Source: JBDKTK01 sp039680225 (GTDB taxonomy: Bacteria > Desulfobacterota > Syntrophia > Syntrophales > UBA4778). From it: a stretch of 15,149 bases of DNA. Positions 15,074 through 15,149 of this stretch are shown here, in pieces. The notes under the pieces are model-generated. The model was given only the letters and a program-made list of their open reading frames with translations, was not told where the DNA came from and ran no database searches. Each line of letters opens with the position of its first letter. Position 1 is the first letter of the stretch. The stretch covers positions 1 through 15,149 of the forward strand of contig JBDKTK010000242.1 of assembly GCA_039680225.1 (NCBI GenBank), given 5' to 3'. A program made the translations under genes and the position numbers.

Positions 15074-15149
15074 TCATATTGCCGGCGGCTCTTCAAGCAG
15101 TTCCTTGAATTCGCCGCTCAGTTCTCCCGGCCTGCCTCCGGACGGAGTT
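15074..15149 (-). CDS. Last ~24 codons of a gene running off the right edge
   Basis: One minus-strand frame is open from the window edge to a TGA at 15074-15076 and reads TPSGGRPGELSGEFK then ELLEEPPAI, a composition that looks like a real acidic C-terminus. The other minus frame examined (the one starting at 15149) stops earlier within this stretch. It ends 33 bases before the cysteine-rich gene on the same strand, so the two may be co-transcribed. The product cannot be identified from this fragment. Confidence 0.4.
   Translation of the reverse strand, partial: TPSGGRPGELSGEFKELLEEPPAI

Overview
The window is a gene-dense stretch of a bacterial chromosome carrying mostly signal-transduction genes. 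By eye the coding DNA is GC-rich (well above 50%), with frequent AGG arginine codons, and the short intergenic gaps are AT-richer. Several gene types are common in Deltaproteobacteria (Desulfobacterota and relatives): a VIT/VWA protein ending in an AgmX/PglI-type TonB-like domain, a small FlgM-associated-type protein, a REC-GAF-HD-GYP protein, soluble multi-PAS kinases, an NtrC-family sigma-54 activator and spmA/spmB in what looks like a Gram-negative context. I infer a motile Gram-negative of that kind; the species cannot be read from the sequence. There are no RNA genes, mobile elements, CRISPR arrays or phage genes that I can see.

Left part (1-3579): the 3' end of a VWA-type envelope protein converges on a PilZ gene, with a terminator between them that works in both directions. 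Upstream of the PilZ gene, on the same minus strand, lies a two-gene unit: a 74-residue FlgM-associated-like protein followed by a REC-GAF-HD-GYP c-di-GMP phosphodiesterase. This block therefore holds a c-di-GMP receptor, a c-di-GMP hydrolase and a flagellum-linked small protein.

Centre (3580-10602): a membrane chemoreceptor (dCache sensor, C-terminal aromatic pentapeptide) and, upstream of it on the minus strand, an NtrC-type response regulator. A 1050-residue soluble hybrid kinase with five PAS domains is divergent from the regulator. The divergent gap holds two sigma-28 (FliA)-like promoters facing outward. Between the regulator and the chemoreceptor lie two identical-architecture 15-bp dyads (TCCTGW-N3-WCAGGA, centres 19 bp apart), about 130 and 150 bp upstream of a sigma-54-like promoter in front of the chemoreceptor. 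The simplest reading is a motility-coupled circuit in which kinase and regulator are made with the late flagellar genes and the regulator switches on the chemoreceptor; this is inference.

Right part (10603-15149): a tight operon spmA-spmB-class II glutamine amidotransferase, preceded by a sigma-70-like promoter and a strong stem-loop starting at the predicted transcript 5' end; an orphan PAS/HisKA_3 kinase of the NarX/UhpB type; and on the minus strand a small exported protein with two copies of a cysteine-rich metal-binding-like motif, preceded by the last codons of another gene that runs off the window.
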